In this document: piece by piece, positions 7,210 to 8,278 of the stretch
Layout of the letters: each line of letters starts with the position of its first letter
How positions within the stretch are numbered: position 1 is the stretch's first letter
Assembly (NCBI GenBank): GCA_028701415.1
Contig: JAQVQU010000061.1
Location: forward strand, 1 to 8,278
Length of the DNA stretch: 8,278 bases
Reading direction: 5' to 3'
Origin: Clostridia bacterium
GTDB taxonomy: Bacteria; Bacillota; Clostridia; Christensenellales; DTU072
Translations under genes and position numbers: made by a program
Notes under the pieces: generated by a model
Seen by the model: only the letters and a program-made list of their open reading frames with translations
The model's database searches: none
Told to the model about the DNA's origin: nothing

Positions 7210-8278
7210 TCATTCCTTATCCACCATAAGCACAACAAAATATTTTCCCGTGGTTCCAATTTGTGCAGGATTTGTATGTGTTACCGAACTGAATCCATCA
7301 TAATAGTCTATCGTAGACTCGTGTGCCCCATAAAACACTAACTCCATCGCATATTTTCCAGTTTCTTGTAAATTCACAAAGTCACTGAAAGCATTCTGAA
7401 CTCTATTCTGTTCACTTTGTAATGCAATATACAAATTATCCGTCTCATCATAATTAGTAGAAACAAAGTAATCATAACTTCCATTTGCTGAATGATATAC
7501 ATAAAAGGGATTCTCTTCGTCTGGATCTTCGATATTCTTATACATCATCAAGGAATCTGGGATTAAGAAAAACCTATGAGTAAGTACTTCATAGTAATCA
7601 TAAGAAGGATCCTCAGAGGTAGCTATAGAGATGTCATCTCCCGTAAGGTCGACACCGTACCATTTGTCTAAAATTTTCACCTTATTCCATGCGTGTCCAA
7701 CACTTTGGTCCCCTTGAACAGTCGTGCCCGATACCCTTACAACTTCTATTCCTTCAATCCTACACATCATCATAAATGTCTTAGAAATACCGTCACATAC
7801 CGCTTTTCCATTATTAAACAAACCCTCTAAGTAAAAACCATCATAGGCAAGTAGCTCATCTGAACCAGTTCCACCAGTACTCAAATTAAGCAATTCGTGG
7901 TCATAAACATTGTTAAGCGCAATCCAATCGTGGATAATTGTCAATTTATCATATGTATCAGCTCCAACAGGAATAATCTCCTCTAAAATACTTTTCGCGT
8001 TATTGTATAATGTTTTTGAATCTGATTCCTCCAAGAAAATTGGTTTAAATCCGCTTTCAAGGGCATATACTAGTTGCTCAGAGTTGAATACAACATATGG
8101 ATTCATGCTATCGATTGCAAACACCCTCGTTTCAGGATCTTCATCTTCGGTATATGAAGAAATAAATCCTTGAAGTTCAAGTGTATCTGGGAATTCAGTT
8201 GTTTCTGAAGCCATTCTTCCTGTAGTTTTTTCTTCAAATCCGGGCATCAAAACCTTTGTTCCGCTGTAAGTATATGGA
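7210..8278 (-). CDS. Transglutaminase-like domain protein (5' end beyond the window)
   Basis: The sequence shows a transglutaminase-core (papain-like) domain with a complete triad. The nucleophile is Cys in GKAVCDGISK (codon 7797-7795), the His is in GHAWNKV (7695-7693) and the Asp is in WYGVDLTGDD (7650-7648). The family usually ends this motif in TWDD, but here it is TGDD. A helical stretch with DKLTIIHDWI before the Cys also fits the fold. About 145 residues after the triad are unassigned and end in a normal stop. The frame stays open to the right edge, with PYTYSGTKVLMPGF ahead of the first ATG (8247), so the N terminus and any signal peptide are probably outside. A start at 8247 is possible, since AAAGG lies just upstream, but it would leave no export signal. 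Such domains in Gram-positives act as proteases or cross-linking enzymes on proteins or peptidoglycan, often extracellular; the substrate here is unknown. Confidence 0.8.
   Translation of the reverse strand, partial: PYTYSGTKVLMPGFEEKTTGRMASETTEFPDTLELQGFISSYTEDEDPETRVFAIDSMNPYVVFNSEQLVYALESGFKPIFLEESDSKTLYNNAKSILEEIIPVGADTYDKLTIIHDWIALNNVYDHELLNLSTGGTGSDELLAYDGFYLEGLFNNGKAVCDGISKTFMMMCRIEGIEVVRVSGTTVQGDQSVGHAWNKVKILDKWYGVDLTGDDISIATSEDPSYDYYEVLTHRFFLIPDSLMMYKNIEDPDEENPFYVYHSANGSYDYFVSTNYDETDNLYIALQSEQNRVQNAFSDFVNLQETGKYAMELVFYGAHESTIDYYDGFSSVTHTNPAQIGTTGKYFVVLMVDKE

Noticed and set aside
7910..8173. Plus-strand 87-codon ORF opposite the transglutaminase-like gene
   Set aside because: It is antisense to the conserved coding frame, with no ribosome binding site or recognisable domain.

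Overview
The window is an AT-rich stretch of bacterial chromosome. Purine-rich Shine-Dalgarno sequences, sigma-A type promoters, T-tailed hairpin terminators and standard codon use (TGA as a stop, TGG for Trp) point to a low-GC Gram-positive, most likely an anaerobic, host-associated Firmicute. The clostridial-type large PurL and the BspA-like surface protein fit that reading. The exact genus cannot be told from the sequence.

Layout. Positions 1-382 hold no confident complete gene. At the left edge a strong ribosome binding site faces left, so a minus-strand gene probably starts just outside the window. A structured element with a textbook plus-strand terminator lies at about 57-138, and a promoter and leader for the next gene occupy about 263-382. 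A secreted 949-residue BspA-type leucine-rich-repeat protein runs on the plus strand at 383-3232. It converges on purL (minus, 3300-7019), and the 67-base gap between them holds a palindromic, probably two-way terminator. purL encodes the complete single-chain FGAM synthase of purine synthesis and has its own near-consensus promoter. To the right, reading towards purL but ended by its own terminator at 7156-7181, is the 3' part of a gene for a transglutaminase-like protein with an intact Cys-His-Asp triad. Its reading frame is still open at the right edge.

How the parts relate. purL is a housekeeping gene that appears to be transcribed alone. It sits between two genes that look cell-surface or extracellular: a repeat adhesin-like protein and a cysteine-protease-fold transglutaminase domain. 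Nothing in the sequence links purL functionally to them. I found no CRISPR array, phage, insertion sequence, tRNA or rRNA, and no convincing new multi-gene system. The items most worth a second look are the unassigned structured element at 57-138 and the unusual repeat units inside the BspA-like protein.
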